NCBI GenBank assembly: GCA_026225945.1
Contig: JAMJFZ010003746.1
Location: forward strand, 1,666,001 to 1,730,000
Direction of reading: 5' to 3'
Origin: Cricetomys ansorgei
Lineage: Eukaryota > Chordata > Mammalia > Rodentia > Nesomyidae
Length of the DNA: 64,000 nucleotides
Every line of letters begins with the position of its first letter. Positions within the stretch are counted from its first letter, which is position 1. Shown here piece by piece: positions 31,500-43,865 of this stretch. The notes beneath the pieces are model-generated. The model ran no database searches. It saw only the letters and a list, made by a program, of their open reading frames with translations, and had not been told where the DNA came from. The position numbers and the translations under genes are program-made.

Positions 31500-33100
31500 A
31501 ATTGAAGTCACTGGAGAAAGCCATACCCCGTGTTGAAGATGCCTGACTGTCAAGTAGTGCGTGTGGCAGAATGAGAGCCAGAATTACCTTAGGATATCTT
31601 CAGCCCCTTTAATGGCTTCTTATTATTTTCATCCTCAGCATCTGAAAAAGTATCCCTTTCATGACCAGATAAACAGTTTGAATGAATTTTAATCAAACCA
31701 CTTGCATCTACCAGTTCAAGAGTTAAGAAGGACATCAATGTATGAAACCCACAGCAAAGTTCTTCCAGCTTTGCTGTAACTCACCACCTGCTGTTCCCAC
31801 TAATGTGCTTGACGTATGCGTCGATCAAATACTGGCCTTGCTCTGAGTCTACAAAAGTCTGTGCAGCCCCTTCCGTGGTGGAACTTGTCATCTGGGGTAC
31901 TTCAAATCTGCGTTCTCAGACCATAGTTGCTCAAACTTGGCTTAGAGTGAATGATATTATTCCCTGTGGAGTAAAGGCGGTTGGGTCCACAGTTGGACAG
32001 TTCAGAGTGAACCCCAAGGACGGTTACCTCCACTGCAGCTGACTCTCGATCAGCACCAGCATCGGGTCCCAGCACAGGTTCCCTGTGCCCAATCAATTCT
32101 GCTGCTTCCTTGAGTGAATGTTGTTGGGTTCTCTTTGGATCCAGGCGTCCCGTTTGGTTTGTTTGATGGTCTGTTGGTTTGTTCTGAATGCTTATTGGCT
32201 ATTTTATTTGTACTGGAGCATTTGTTTGCTAACATTGGGCCCATTCTGTGCCATTTCTTCAACATCTAACTCTGCATTTTTTTGTCTCTTCTGTTTACCA
32301 AAGCCTTGTCTTTTCAGCTTAGAAATCCTGCGAGCACCTGACATAAAATGCCAGAGATAAGAGATACTTGTCATACCAATCCATGGCTTATTTTTAAATC
32401 TTTCAAAGGGAATTCCATATAAGGGGTACTTTTATTTTTTAATCTAAAACATATGAAGCAAAACCAATAGAATTTCTGACTAAAAAAAATGTTAACTGGG
32501 TCCAACTATTGGATTACTGTATTGCTGTTGATGTTGTAAATGTTCAGACGTGACACATCCCCAGATACAGTGGTCAGTCTATCAGAGCATAACCCGTCCT
32601 GATGACCTTCTGCCTTGTGAATATGGCTAGACACTCTTCAGGGTGAGGGCTCTTCATTCCTATCAACCACACGCGCTCCGGTTTACAGGGGTAACTCAAA
32701 GGACTTGGACTGTAGATGTGTACATATTACCCTCAGGGGGAGAAGGCTCTGGGAATCTCCATGACACACTCACTTCCGCTGACTTTATTGACTCTTCTTA
32801 GCGATACCCAATTCTGGAAGTGAATATACAGCTTTCTGCTGCCATGAAGACATCTCACATCACATAGAAAACCCTAGTCAGAGCTTCTCATATATAGCAT
32901 GTCTCTTTCCAATACCATAGTCACTGGGCTCCTGTTGCTGTGAATGTGGCACTTAGAGTCCTTCCTCCAGATCCAGAAGCCACTGTGACCAGTCTGAGCT
33001 GGTCACAGACCAGCTGTCAGGATCTGGCCTTGTGTCCAACCAGGGTTTTCTCACAGTCATGTACAAGCACTGGACTCTCAGTGAAGCCTGAATTCACCCC
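31500..33100. other. Intergenic sequence, nothing supported
   Basis: AT-rich sequence follows the L1. I could not identify a gene or a named repeat. Confidence 0.45.
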
Positions 33101-33430
33101 AAGGCATTGTTCCCTTTGCTTATTGCTGCATAACAAATCACCCCCAAACAGAATGTCTGAAAATAGCACCAGCATTTCCTTTGCTCGTGGCTAGGCAACT
33201 TGGGCAGCACTCGTAAGAATTGCTTGACTCTCCTGAGCTCTGTCTGGCTTGGGGCTGGTGGCTTTATGTCTGGGACTGGAACCCTTTGACTCCTCCTCAC
33301 GAAGCTGGCATCTGATAGCAGGTGACTGTTGCTGGCTGTCAGCTGGAACCTTCACTGGGACACTACATGGACTCTCCAGGAGGCTCTGAGCTTTCTTAAA
33401 ACGTGGCAATCAAAAACATGTTACCTCGGT
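33100..33430. repeat. Ancient mammalian repeat, family not assigned
   Basis: The words TGCTTATTGCTGCATAACAA and ATCACCCCCAAACAGAATG, then a TGGCTTTATGTCTGGGACTG-like stretch, resemble a widespread old mammalian repeat with a GCATAACAAATTACCCCAAA core. The copy is very diverged. Confidence 0.4.
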
Positions 33431-33617
33431 GGAGTGTTCGGCCCTAAAGGAGACAACTCACCTCCTCCCAGGCTCAGAGAATATTTAGGAAGACTGGCAG
33501 GATGTAAGGCTGAAGAGCAGGGAAGTGTGCTGCCATTGTGGTTATCCACAGAAGACCCACCCCAAATTGGGCCCATCAACACTGCGTGATCACTGGCAGT
33601 TACAGTTGCTGGAAGTG

Positions 33618-33843
33618 AAGCCCGACAATGATGGTGCACGCCTTTAATCCCAGCACTCAGGAGGCAGAGGCAGGGGGATCTCTGTGAGTTTGAGGTCAGC
33701 CTGGTCTACAGAGTGAGTTCCAGGACAGCCAGAATTACAACAGAGAAACGCTGTCTCAAAAAACAAAAACAAACAAACAAACAAAAAGCAACCAACCCCC
33801 CCCCCCAAAAAAAAAAAAACCAAACCAAAACAACAACAAAAGC
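33618..33843 (+). mobile_element. B1 SINE with target-site duplication
   Basis: It carries the B1 core CGCCTTTAATCCCAGCACTC through ACAGCCAGAATTACAACAGA, then a long CAAA/C/A-rich tail. It is flanked by perfect 15-bp duplications CAGTTGCTGGAAGTG at 33603-33617 and 33844-33858, marking a clean insertion. Confidence 0.96.
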
Positions 33844-34047
33844 CAGTTGCTGGAAGTGGGGCGGTCACTTTCTTCAGTGATGTATCCACAGACAATCTCC
33901 TGTGTTCCCGTGAACAATCTCCCACCCATTTTCAGGTGTTCAACTCTAATGAAACTCAGTGTGCCTTGTGCCCATGAAAGTCGGAGAAGAAAAAGGTTTT
34001 CAGTGGGAGATGAGCAAGGGCAATGAGGGATGAAAACAGCAAAAACA

Positions 34048-34476
34048 TGTCGGGCGATCCGACAGAACGAGTCGTGGAGGGGGAGTGGGACCAGCCTGTC
34101 CCCCTCGGGGCTGAGCGGGATGGTGAGTATCTATGGCCCAACCACTCCCCCACCGGGAGAAAAGCACACACTGAGCCGGGAGAACTGTTGAAGCAGATAC
34201 TCGCTTTTATTATTACAAGCCGCCTTTTTATAGACTGAGGGTAAATGGGAGGGTCTAGGAGATGAGGAGAGGTGACGTAGGGTGTGAGGTAAAGTGGAGT
34301 GAGGGGGGAGAGCCAGCAAGATTTTTACACGTAGCAGTTACTAGGCAGAGTCGCCACCAGAATAGGCTGTGCTTAGTGACCGTTATGCGGAACTAGAGGC
34401 GCCAAGACAGGTCTCTAAACTTGAGCTTGGTTTGAGTTTGGACCACAGGCCCCTCGCCCGGCCAAAAGGCCCAACA
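34048..34476 (-). mobile_element. Solo ERVK-like LTR (429 bp)
   Basis: Read on the minus strand, the element begins TGTTGGGC at 34476 and ends GCCCGACA at 34048, imperfect terminal inverted repeats with the TG...CA ends of an LTR. The flanks AAAACA and AAAATA could be a 6-bp target duplication with one change. Inside are TATAAAAA (about 34,228) and, some 20 bp on, AATAAA, then a GC-richer U5-like end. There is no polypurine tract or internal coding region next to it, so it appears to be a solo LTR. The family name is not assigned. Confidence 0.72.
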
Positions 34477-34489
34477 AAAATAGTTATAT

Positions 34490-37400
34490 GCGTGTATAAA
34501 ACGGTCTAAGAAAAAACTAAAATGAGTTTAACTAAAATTCAACTACCATAATTAAACTATTAAGACAAAAAAGCATGTTACCTTCTGGGACACAGCCTCA
34601 GAAGGCCTCACAGCCGTTGTGGCAGTCACAAAGGCTGGTTCAACCTCAAAGAGAGAGGAAGAAGGGTCTCCTTCTTGGGACTCACAAGACCCTGGGAGAG
34701 CACAGGGACCATAAGTATCTGTCATTTTTAGAAACTGCCATCTGCCACACTCTAGGCTAGGGGTCACTCCAAGGAGTCTCCAGGGGACTGGTACCAACTA
34801 TCTACTGGGCATTAGGTACAAAGTCTTTTTGTACGAGTCATCCACAGAGAGAGATAGCAGGGTTCCCTCTGACCCTGCGGGTCTTTCACTCAGAAAACAG
34901 CAACAAATACCTCAAGCATCAGTTGCCTGCAATGCCAGTACTCTTCCGTCTATGCAGTGAGCCATCCCCGGAGTCCCATTCAGGAAATGACCCACTCACA
35001 AGGAGGATTCATCATGCCTGGGGCATTTTATAAATCTTATCAGGCTGCCTAGGAAACTGTAATGGTGTGAGTAATGCCTGGCCAGCACGAGGTGATGTCA
35101 TCAGGGCAGATGCCCTGATCAAGGACACTTAGAGAGGGATGTCTGGACTGTGCTTGGGCCACCCACCCTAGAGGGCTTGGAGCCCATCTTTATCAGGGAA
35201 ACCTGAATGATTGGTCCATTAGTCAGGACACTTGGCTGGGTTGAGCGGGGTCTGAGCACTCATCAAGTTTGGTCTTCTATGCTTGTGGAAGTGGAAGAAT
35301 TCTGGACCCCAATCTGGGGTCCTTTCAGCCTCAACAAGGAAGAAGAAGCATAAGGCGGAAGGATATTAGTTAGTATACAAGGTGTGATGTAGAAGAGCAG
35401 GGCCTGGCTCCTCCTCTCGTTCTTCTACTGCCCGCTGTGTCCACCTGAGGCTTTGCCCCTCCCCCCTGTTATACAAATGGCTCCCACCTCACTGCAAAGC
35501 ATGTTAAGGGACAAGGGCCCAGGAGTGTGGGTTCCAGGAGCCTCTCTCCTCCCATGAGAACAAGTATAGTTCTGGAGGCTTCCAGTCTGTATCCTCAGTT
35601 TACCAAAGAGGAGCAGAACCTTCAAGTGGGCACCAAGTTCGCTCTCCTCTTCTCTCCCATCATTCACTGCAGATCAGGTTGCTTCAGGAAAGCAGCCCAG
35701 ATTCTGATCCAGGAGTTGGTCCCCAGCCACAAGTTTGAGCCTCAGCCAGGGTTTGGTGTTTGTTAAGAGATGAAAAAGGGCCGGCTGTTATCAAAAGAGA
35801 CTATCTGGGGTCTGAGTTCACTGCGGGGTCTCAGGAACTAGATACCATCAGTTCAGCTGCCTGTCGGATGTGAAAGGAGGTGGTGACTACACACTGGGCC
35901 CCTGACCTCAAGCTGGCCACCCAAGGCTCGTGGAGCACAGAAGATGGAGAACAGGTTGAATGACCCAGGAGGAAATGAGCAGTCTGGTGGCCTCCAGCTA
36001 CTTCCGCCAGCCCCAGTAGGTAGCTCTGCTATGAGCAGGGACTGGCAGGGAGACAGCTGGAGGTTGGCTGTCCCATCCTCCCATTTGGGCTATCAGGCTT
36101 GCTATGTCCTGAAGCAAGTGTGAACTCCCCGCTGGCCCCACAGCTGCTGCTCCCACTCCTAACTGCTTCTCAGCAAGTGGGCATCTTTATGGATGGGACA
36201 CCCCTCCTCCCCAAGAAACAAGCAGGGACCTATTGATGAGCTTATGGCTGAGAAGTGTTTGGAGAGCTCTATGTCTAACTCCCAGTTCATTAGACTACCA
36301 GCCACACTGATTTTCTTAATGAGAAAACAGGAGTGTATTCTCTGGGAGCATTCCCACTCCACTTTGCCTTGCAATCTGCACTATTGAAGCTCAAAGGCTG
36401 TTCTAGCTTGCCTTAAATCCCCTGTAGGCAAATTAAACAGATTCGATCAAAAGGGACTCATGGTAGTTAGTTGCCAGTTAGCTGAGAGATTTTTGGGAAG
36501 GCTTGCTCTATCAACAAAAAATCGAACATGTCTGGTATTTTCAGGTTCTCTCCATCTCTTTTCTCCTGCATCGAAGGTGGATGTGATGGTAGCAGGGACT
36601 GGGTAGCCCAGGTGACAACCACAGGCAAAAAGCATGCAAGAGAAGCTAAGCCCTTTCTGAGACAAGGCTCTGATTGGCCCCACTGCAGAATCCAGTCCTG
36701 CAGCTGTCTACGGTCTGCTCGTTACGGTCCTGTTATGAATGGTGGCCGAACCCTCTTTTGTTTAAGCTTTTCCTTGGAGCGCTTTCTTGCAGCTGAAAAC
36801 ATTCCTAGCTAAGGCATCCCACCGCAGCAAAATGTCTGCCAGCTTCAGACAGGAAAGTGAAACCCTGGCTTCATTCCCATTATACTCTGAGACAGGAAGA
36901 CAGTATACTGGCTACCACGACAGAAGATAAGCATACAAACGCCATCCCACACTCTTGGCACATCATTTGCTTGCTCTTACAATCAAAGCTATGGTGGGCA
37001 CTGTCTATGCTGGAAACGAGGCACAGAGGAAGTGGGGGTGTAGTCCAGGTCGAAAAGCTGTGGGATCGATGTGACTTCAGATAGTCTACGCTACAGTGGG
37101 TTCTGATCCACACACACCTGCCTCCATCCATGGGATTGGGAGGCAGCAAAGTGCAACCTAGCCATACCTGGGCATCTTGTCCTGCGGCTCATGGCTACCA
37201 CACTCTTTTTTCCTCCTGGAATACCCAGGGGGAGCCCGGATAAGAGCAGAGGGTGATGGTGGGTGGCTAGGAAGACTCTGCAGGCTACTTGGACAGCTGG
37301 GACCGTAAGCAGATTACTGCTCAGGGCATCACTAGTGAACATGGCCAAAAGATGTTCGGCCTTCTGCTCTTGCTGTAGTATAAGATCTGACTCACCTGCT

Positions 37401-37540
37401 TCTGATGAACACCCTTTTCCTTACATTGCAACAGAGCTGGGCAGTTTTGTGGGCTGGGTGAGCTGGCTGCCTCTTTCTGACCTACTATCTCTTCATACTT
37501 TACAAATTATAGAGGAAATAGATGACTGTTAATACAATCT
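34490..37540. other. Intergenic sequence, nothing supported
   Basis: No gene is visible. Parts around 34.9-35.5 kb could be old LTR or B4 sequence but lack decisive ends. Confidence 0.4.
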
Positions 37541-37544
37541 TCAA

Positions 37545-39120
37545 ATAATAGAAAAAAAATTATCCTGAGTGAGGTAATCCAGACCCAGAAAGATAAATAT
37601 GGTATGTATTCACTTATAAGTGGGTATTAGCCATTCAATAAATGACAACCAAGTACGTGTAGAGGAAGGGACAGGGTGAGGGATGACAAATGGATCTCCC
37701 TGGAAGGGGAAAATAGAACAGATTTTATGAGTGAACTGGGGGGCGGAGGAGAGGCTGGAGTGGGAAGATCGGGTAGGGAAGTACAGGGAACGCTGGGAGA
37801 TGCAGGTGGAATTAAGGGACATTTTTGAGGAGTGGTATGGAAACCTAGTACAATAGAAATGTCCCAAAATATATGAGGGCAATCCTAATGCAGTCTCCAC
37901 ATAATGGGAGAGACTGAGTGCCAGCTGGCTGTCTCGTGTCACAAGCTGACTTTCCAGTACTGGGTCTGGGTTATATACGATTGAGTTATTAGTCAAAGGG
38001 GTCCCATAGAAATCCCCAAACAACCCAGGCTGTTGCCAAAACAATAGGTTGTTCTCCAAACACCGACAGCAAGGCCCCATTGCTGAAGACAGCACCCACA
38101 CACTCATTGAGCGTGGAGAGATAGCGCTTGTGCCTACAAAGACCCTTCATCCCCACATTCCAGTGTCTTTGGTATGGGAAGGTACTCTGCAGGCTACCAA
38201 AAGGGAAGCATAAACACCAACGCAGCCACAAACCCTTCGATCTACAATCTGTCCTGCCTGCAAAATATGCTAGGGCAATGATGACACAAAGCTTTTAGGA
38301 GTAACTAGCCAACGTCTGATTTGAAAGGTGTTCTCCGTGAGATGGAGCCCATACCCTACACTGTTTGGGTGATGAAAAACCAAAGAGTAGATTTTCCAGA
38401 GACTCAGCATAAAACCAAATACTATTGGTCTTAAAAAAAAAAAGTAGAGGTAAAATGATTCCTAATGATATTCTGTTATACTTATAGATCATGCCTTATC
38501 CAGCATCATCAGAGATGGTGGCAGATGGAAAAAAATACAGAGACCCACAGAGAGAGACCTTGAAACACACAACTCTAAATGGGATGTCTCCATCAAATTA
38601 GTCCCTTCAGAGCTCAGAGAATCCCGCAGAAGAGGAGGCAGAAAGGGTTTAAGAGGGGATGGAGGATGCAGGGAGAACAAGGCCCTCTAAATCAACTGAG
38701 CAAAGCTCATATAAACTCACAGAGACTGAACAGCATGCACAGGGCCTGCAAATGTCTGCACCAGGTCCCCTGTGTCTATATTATGGCTTTCAGTTTAGTA
38801 TTTTTATGGGGCTCCTGAGTGTGTGAGTGAGTGGGTCTCTGATTCTTAAGCCTTCCCTTGGGCTCTTTTCCTTCTGTTGATTTCCCTTGTCCAACTTTTA
38901 TTTGATGGTTTTTGTTTTATCTTATTATATTTTATTTTGTTTTGTTCTGTTCTGTTGTTATCTTTCAGAAGCCTGCTCTTCTCTAAGGAGACAGAAAGGG
39001 AATGGATCTGGATGGCAGGGGCTGTGGAGGAGGAGCTGGGAGGAGGAAAGGGAGGGGAAGCTACAATCAGGGTATATTGTATGTATACCCACCTCTGTAA
39101 CACACACATTTTATTTTAAA
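37545..39120 (+). mobile_element. L1 3' end and 3' UTR, sense
   Basis: It begins with TCCTGAGTGAGGTAATCCAGACC and TGGTATGTATTCACTTATAAG, the 3' end of rodent L1 ORF2. It continues into a long 3' UTR with TATGGCTTTCAGTTTAGTAT and CTTTTCCTTCTGTTGATTTC, and ends near an ACACACATTTTATTTTAAAT tail. The body is broken. Confidence 0.88.
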
Positions 39121-39978
39121 TAGAAAAGACAAGATTATATGCACTCTTTTATAAATTGCTTATCTCTTAGAAACTCATGCTCTTGAGTGTGACACACCGT
39201 GCTCAGCACATCCGTGGCAAGGGAGACTGTGTGTGACAGATGCCGGGGTGGTTTTCAGTGTGCTGCTGTTCGTGTTGGATAGGCTGTTCTAAGCAGTGTC
39301 AGTGTGTAAGCCTGCACATGCCGACATTTGGTAAGCGGGACAGAATGATTACATACAATATGAACTTGTCAGAGAATAAATAAACTATGTTTAATTTCCA
39401 GATGACTGTAGATTCACATACAATGACTACAAATAATGTAGTATCCTTATTCTCTTTACCCAGATTCTCCCATTGGTAAAGTCTTACAGAGTTATAGGGT
39501 ACTGAAGACACAGCAGAGGGGCTAGTATCTACTATCTGCTCACTTACAGTCCTATTGTGAATGACAGCATAGAAATGACATTTCCAGGCCAGAGAAATAA
39601 CTACTGTGGCCCTGAGCGGCCCTCACCCATTTCCCTCCTCAAATCCTTCTTTAGTGCCATATATATATATATATCTTTCACTTTAAGAAGCATTTATACA
39701 GTGTGCAAGATGGGGAATTGACTATTACTTTGTTCAGTAGTCTGGGTTCATCCAGGTTGCTCCCTGTTTTGCTATTTTTTTACTACAGAGAAGCATGGTT
39801 CATGGTACGGATGCACCTGTTGCTCAACCATGCCTCAGGAAGAACATGTAGGTTCTTTCCATTTTTCTCTATTATAAATAAAGAATTATACGTATTTACA
39901 TGAAGATCTTTGTATAAATGACGAGCCTTCATTTTTCTGGGATAACAATTTTGATTCATACGGTAATTGCATGTTTGA

Positions 39979-39980
<2 letters not shown>

Positions 39981-40014
<34 letters not shown>
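39981..40014 (+). repeat. (TG)n microsatellite
   Basis: Seventeen TG units lie next to the B1 that follows. Confidence 0.95.
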
Positions 40015-40018
<4 letters not shown>

Positions 40019-40127
40019 GTGAGACATGGTCTCAATACGTAGCCCTGGCTGGCTTTGAACTCACAGAGATCTGCTTTCCTCAGCCTCTTGAGTGCTGGGA
40101 TTAAAACATGAGTCACCATGCCTATCC
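40015..40127 (-). mobile_element. Old B1 SINE, minus strand
   Basis: The plus strand reads GAGACATGGTCTCAATACGT, GGCTGGCTTTGAACTCACAG and GAGTGCTGGGATTAAAACAT, a diverged reverse B1. Confidence 0.85.
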
Positions 40128-40317
40128 CCCTTAAATTTTTTTAAAGCACCGTCAAACTGTTCTCCAGGGTGGCTTAACCGCTTCCCAGCCCGACTGTCAA
40201 TGTATGAGCACTCCAGCCCCTCTATATCCTCATCCACTTTTGGTGGTGTTGAGTTTAGCTATTACAATGCGGATATCTCTTTGGGCTTTACTTTATATTT
40301 TACTCATAGCTCTTGCT

Positions 40318-41470
40318 GTGATTTGAATCTTCCCTGCTGAAGCTCATGTTTTAAAGATTGGCATCTCGCAATGATGTCAGGATAGGTAGTGAAACCTTTT
40401 AGGGGCGGGGCAGAGTAAAAGGAAGTTGAATAGTTTCTAGTTTGGAAACCTCAGCTCTTTTTTTATATTTTCCTTTACACGCAATGTAATTGTATTAAAA
40501 TTTCCTCTCAAACTTTGAGCACAATCAGTGTTAGAGTTGGCTTCTAACCAACAAACCAGACACAGTAAGACCAGGAGGAAAAGGAAAACGGTTACATTCA
40601 CCCATTCTTTTTCTTACTGCGTGCTTCCCTTCCTGATGTCCCAAGGATCATAATTAATTCCCTTTCTGTTTGGATAAATCCTTCTAGCCATTCTTTTAGT
40701 GTGGCAGATTCTACTAATTTTCCTTCATTTAAGAATGTGGGTAAGTGTGGGGCCAGGAAAGCAGGCCCTGGCCTGGGGAGAGGTCGAGACGTGTCTAAAC
40801 TCTGCATCTCTATCTCACCCTGAGATTGGTAGAACTTGGACCCTTCCCCCTCCCAGGGCCTTTTCCAGGTGCTGACATATGTATTTCTCACCCTGGCTGC
40901 TTCATTAAAAGGAGCTGTCCAGCAACACAGTCTGGTGTCTGTTCCCAATGCTGTATTCACCACAGCTCAGGATCCTGGTCTGGTCCAAGCGTGCCTGATT
41001 CTGCTCCCTGTAGGTCGGTCTGTCTAGTGAGCAATAGCCTGATCATGCCGGGACCGAGCGGGTTTGGCCGGCAGATAATAAGGACAGTTACCCTGGATAT
41101 TATTGGGTACTGGATTTTGACTTGACAAATTTTTATTTTCAGGGTTTTAAAAACACTGTACCACTTCCTTGGTGCATACTTCTGAAGAAAAGTCTGCTGT
41201 CATTGAAGGGTAATTTCTCTCCTGCTGCTAATAGGAGTTTTCCTTTGTCTTCATATGTCATAAACTTAATTTCAAGGTGGCTTGGCGTGGATTTATCTGA
41301 TTTTATCCTGCTTACTTTTTACTCAATGTCTCGAACCCACAACTGACATCTCTTTCAAATATAGGAATTGTACGACTTTTACCTCATTGAGTACTTTTCT
41401 AGTTGAATATTTTTCTTGTTTCTTTTTGGAAGCTTCTTAAAATACACATGTAAAAAGGAGTTTAAATGGA
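40318..41470. repeat. Mixed old repeat sequence (possible MaLR LTR and L1)
   Basis: The start CTTGCTGTGATTTGAATCTT resembles the 5' end of MaLR LTRs. The part at 41,130-41,450 resembles antisense L1. Neither assignment is firm. Confidence 0.35.
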
Positions 41471-41479
41471 GTTATCATG

Positions 41480-42655
41480 TAATGGGGAGCAATGCCACAA
41501 CTAGACATCATATGCTCCAAAACAAAACTCCAAGTACCGGACTAGGCTACATTTCTGAGCTGTTGGCCAAAAGAGTCACATAGATCCCACCCAAACATTA
41601 CAGGTTATTACCATTGTTCCTGGTTGCCCTCCACAACCCAACTGCAAGACTCTATTGCTGAAGACACCACACACAGACCAGCATTCCCAATGCTGGAAGG
41701 TGCTACACTATCAGAGGAGAAACGTAATCATCAGTCTCATCCAGCTATGAACCCTGTGAGCTGTGCCAGCAAGATATGCCCGCTGTGCAATAGTGGCCTA
41801 AATATTATAGGAGTAACCAGCCACTTTTTGATGGAATTTAAGGTCTGATTCATGAGATGAAACCCACATCTGATACTGTTAATAGGCCAAGGCATGCAAG
41901 TAGATAGGTCATAGGCCCAGGGGAACCCTCTACTATTATTCTGCTAAATTAACATAGCAATAAAACAATTTCTAATGACATATCGCTATACCCATAGATC
42001 GCCGCACCACTCAACCCTCATCCATGACGCTTTTCTTGCCGTAGATGGTAATTAACACAAAGATCCACAAGTGGACAGTGTGAAAACAGTGGGACATCTA
42101 CCTGTAAAAGTTGAGCATTATGGGATGTCTTTACCACATTTCTCCCTTTAAGGTTCCTCTATATGAAAGAGGAGGTAAAATTTGTCAGAACTGGAGGTGG
42201 TGGATAACTCCAAGGAAACAGCATTTTCCAGACACAACAGGGGCGACACACGTATGAACTCACAGAAGCTGTGACAGTATGCACAAGACACGCACAAATT
42301 CAAGCCAGACAAAATCCCAGCACTGAGGAGGGAGTGGGCACAAACTCCCATCCCTAGTCAGGCAGCTGTGTGGAACTGTTAGCTTCTAGGAGAGGAAAAA
42401 TCAGTTTCCTTCAAGGGGCGTGGCACTGTATATATCAGCAGCGTTCCTGGACAGGCCCCAGGCTCAAGAGCAGTTGGCCAACCCAAGTCAGACTCCGTTT
42501 TTGTCTGTTTGTGTGTGCTTTTGTTGTTGTCTTGTTTTTGTTTGTTTAAGCACAAGAAACAAAATGAAGTTAGGTGAGTAAGAAAGGGAGGGGAGGGTCT
42601 GGGGAAGGAAAAGAATATTATCAAAATTTATGTAAAATTCTCAAAAAATTACAAA
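41480..42655 (+). mobile_element. L1 3' UTR, sense
   Basis: A long untranslated-type L1 3' end is seen, with CCCTCCACAACCCAACTGCA, GGAGTAACCAGCCACTTTTT, and a G-rich end GGGAGGGGAGGGTCTGGGG followed by A-rich sequence. It parallels the L1 3' UTR at 37.5-39.1 kb in layout, sharing for example the GGAGTAAC.AGCCA and CATTGCTGAAGACA-like words, so the two are related subfamilies. Confidence 0.75.
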
Positions 42656-43822
42656 TTAAAAATAATTTAAAATTTATGGTATTAATTCTTGGAGAATTTC
42701 ATACAGGAATGCAATGTATGTTGATCACAGTCCCTGCCACTCCCCCCCATCTCCTCCCAGATCCTCCAGTCCTCCTCCCACACCACGCTCTGCTTTTTGT
42801 ATAACCCACCAGGACAGTTTGTACTGCCGTAATCCTCATGGTCATGGGGCCATTCACTGGAGAATGGCCGACTTACCAAGAGCTTAAAGAAAACTGACAC
42901 TCTTTACTCGAGCTGCCACACACTATCAATAGCTGCTCAGTTACAGGTAGGGAGCGCTCATGACTGGCTTCATCTGGTGCAGGCCTTGTTCAGGCAAACA
43001 CAGCTGCTTTGAGTTCACGAGCGTAGTGGTCCTGTCCCTGCCCAATCCCCGGTTCTTACAGTCCTTCTGCCCTTGATGACCTCTGAGCTTCGGAATAAGG
43101 GAGTGTGATATAGGATGTCCCGTTGAGCACTTTGCGGATACTTATTTTCTACACTTTGACCAGTTATGAGTTTCTATGTTAACTGTTTGCTGCACAACGA
43201 AACTTTTCCAATGAGATCAGAACTGTATGAATCTATGGGTACACAGATATTAATTTAGAGGGTAGTTTGATACATGTCAATTAAGCAAAATAGTAAGAGT
43301 AGGTTCATTTCTAGGGCCTATGAGCTCCCCTGTCAAGGGTTCCTGGCCTAATCTGTAGTACTAAGCATGTGTTTCTTCCTGTGCAACAGTTCTTAAATTA
43401 AGTAAAAAAGTGGTTGATTATCCTTGGACCCTTTGTGCCGCTCTTGGACCCGTGGACGTGTCTTGTCATAGGGATCATTACGGTAGCTCAGGTTTAACTG
43501 GGTGAGACTTTCTTCCTTCAGCAGCCTACGCAGACCCTTGCGGTACTGTGAAAGCTAGCCAGCATGGAGGAAATTTCTTGATCGATATCAATTTGATTCT
43601 CCTTAACCATATTGTCTCCAGCAACAGGATCTCATCACCAAGTTGTAGTCAGCAGCCGAGGGCAACGGCAATGATCTGTATTGTTCGGGGAGTCTCCGGA
43701 GTAGCTCCGACCAACAGCTCAAAGTAAGACATCTCCTACCTGATACTGAGGCTTTTATTTGGCAACTCTATAGCTGGAAGCATTATCCCTATATAAGGTA
43801 ATGTCAGTTAAATTCTGTTACA

Positions 43823-43829
<7 letters not shown>

Positions 43830-43862
<33 letters not shown>
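43830..43862 (+). repeat. (CA)n microsatellite
   Basis: Seventeen CA units lie within antisense L1 3' UTR sequence. Confidence 0.96.

Positions 43863-43865
<3 letters not shown>

Larger units (their letters stand above)
39380..40310 (-). mobile_element. Ancient L1 3' end, antisense, split by (TG)n and B1
   Basis: The reverse-strand L1M-type signatures are CAGTAGTCTGGGTTCATCCAG, TTCCATTTTTCTCTATTATA and, after the insertion, CAAACTGTTCTCCAGGGTGG and CAATGTATGAGCACTCCAGC. The order fits an antisense 3' end. Confidence 0.65.

Noticed and set aside
34552..34797. Minus-strand frame next to the solo LTR as possible retroviral internal coding sequence
   Set aside because: It lies on the 5' side of the LTR in element sense, no polypurine tract precedes the LTR, and no retroviral motif is visible.
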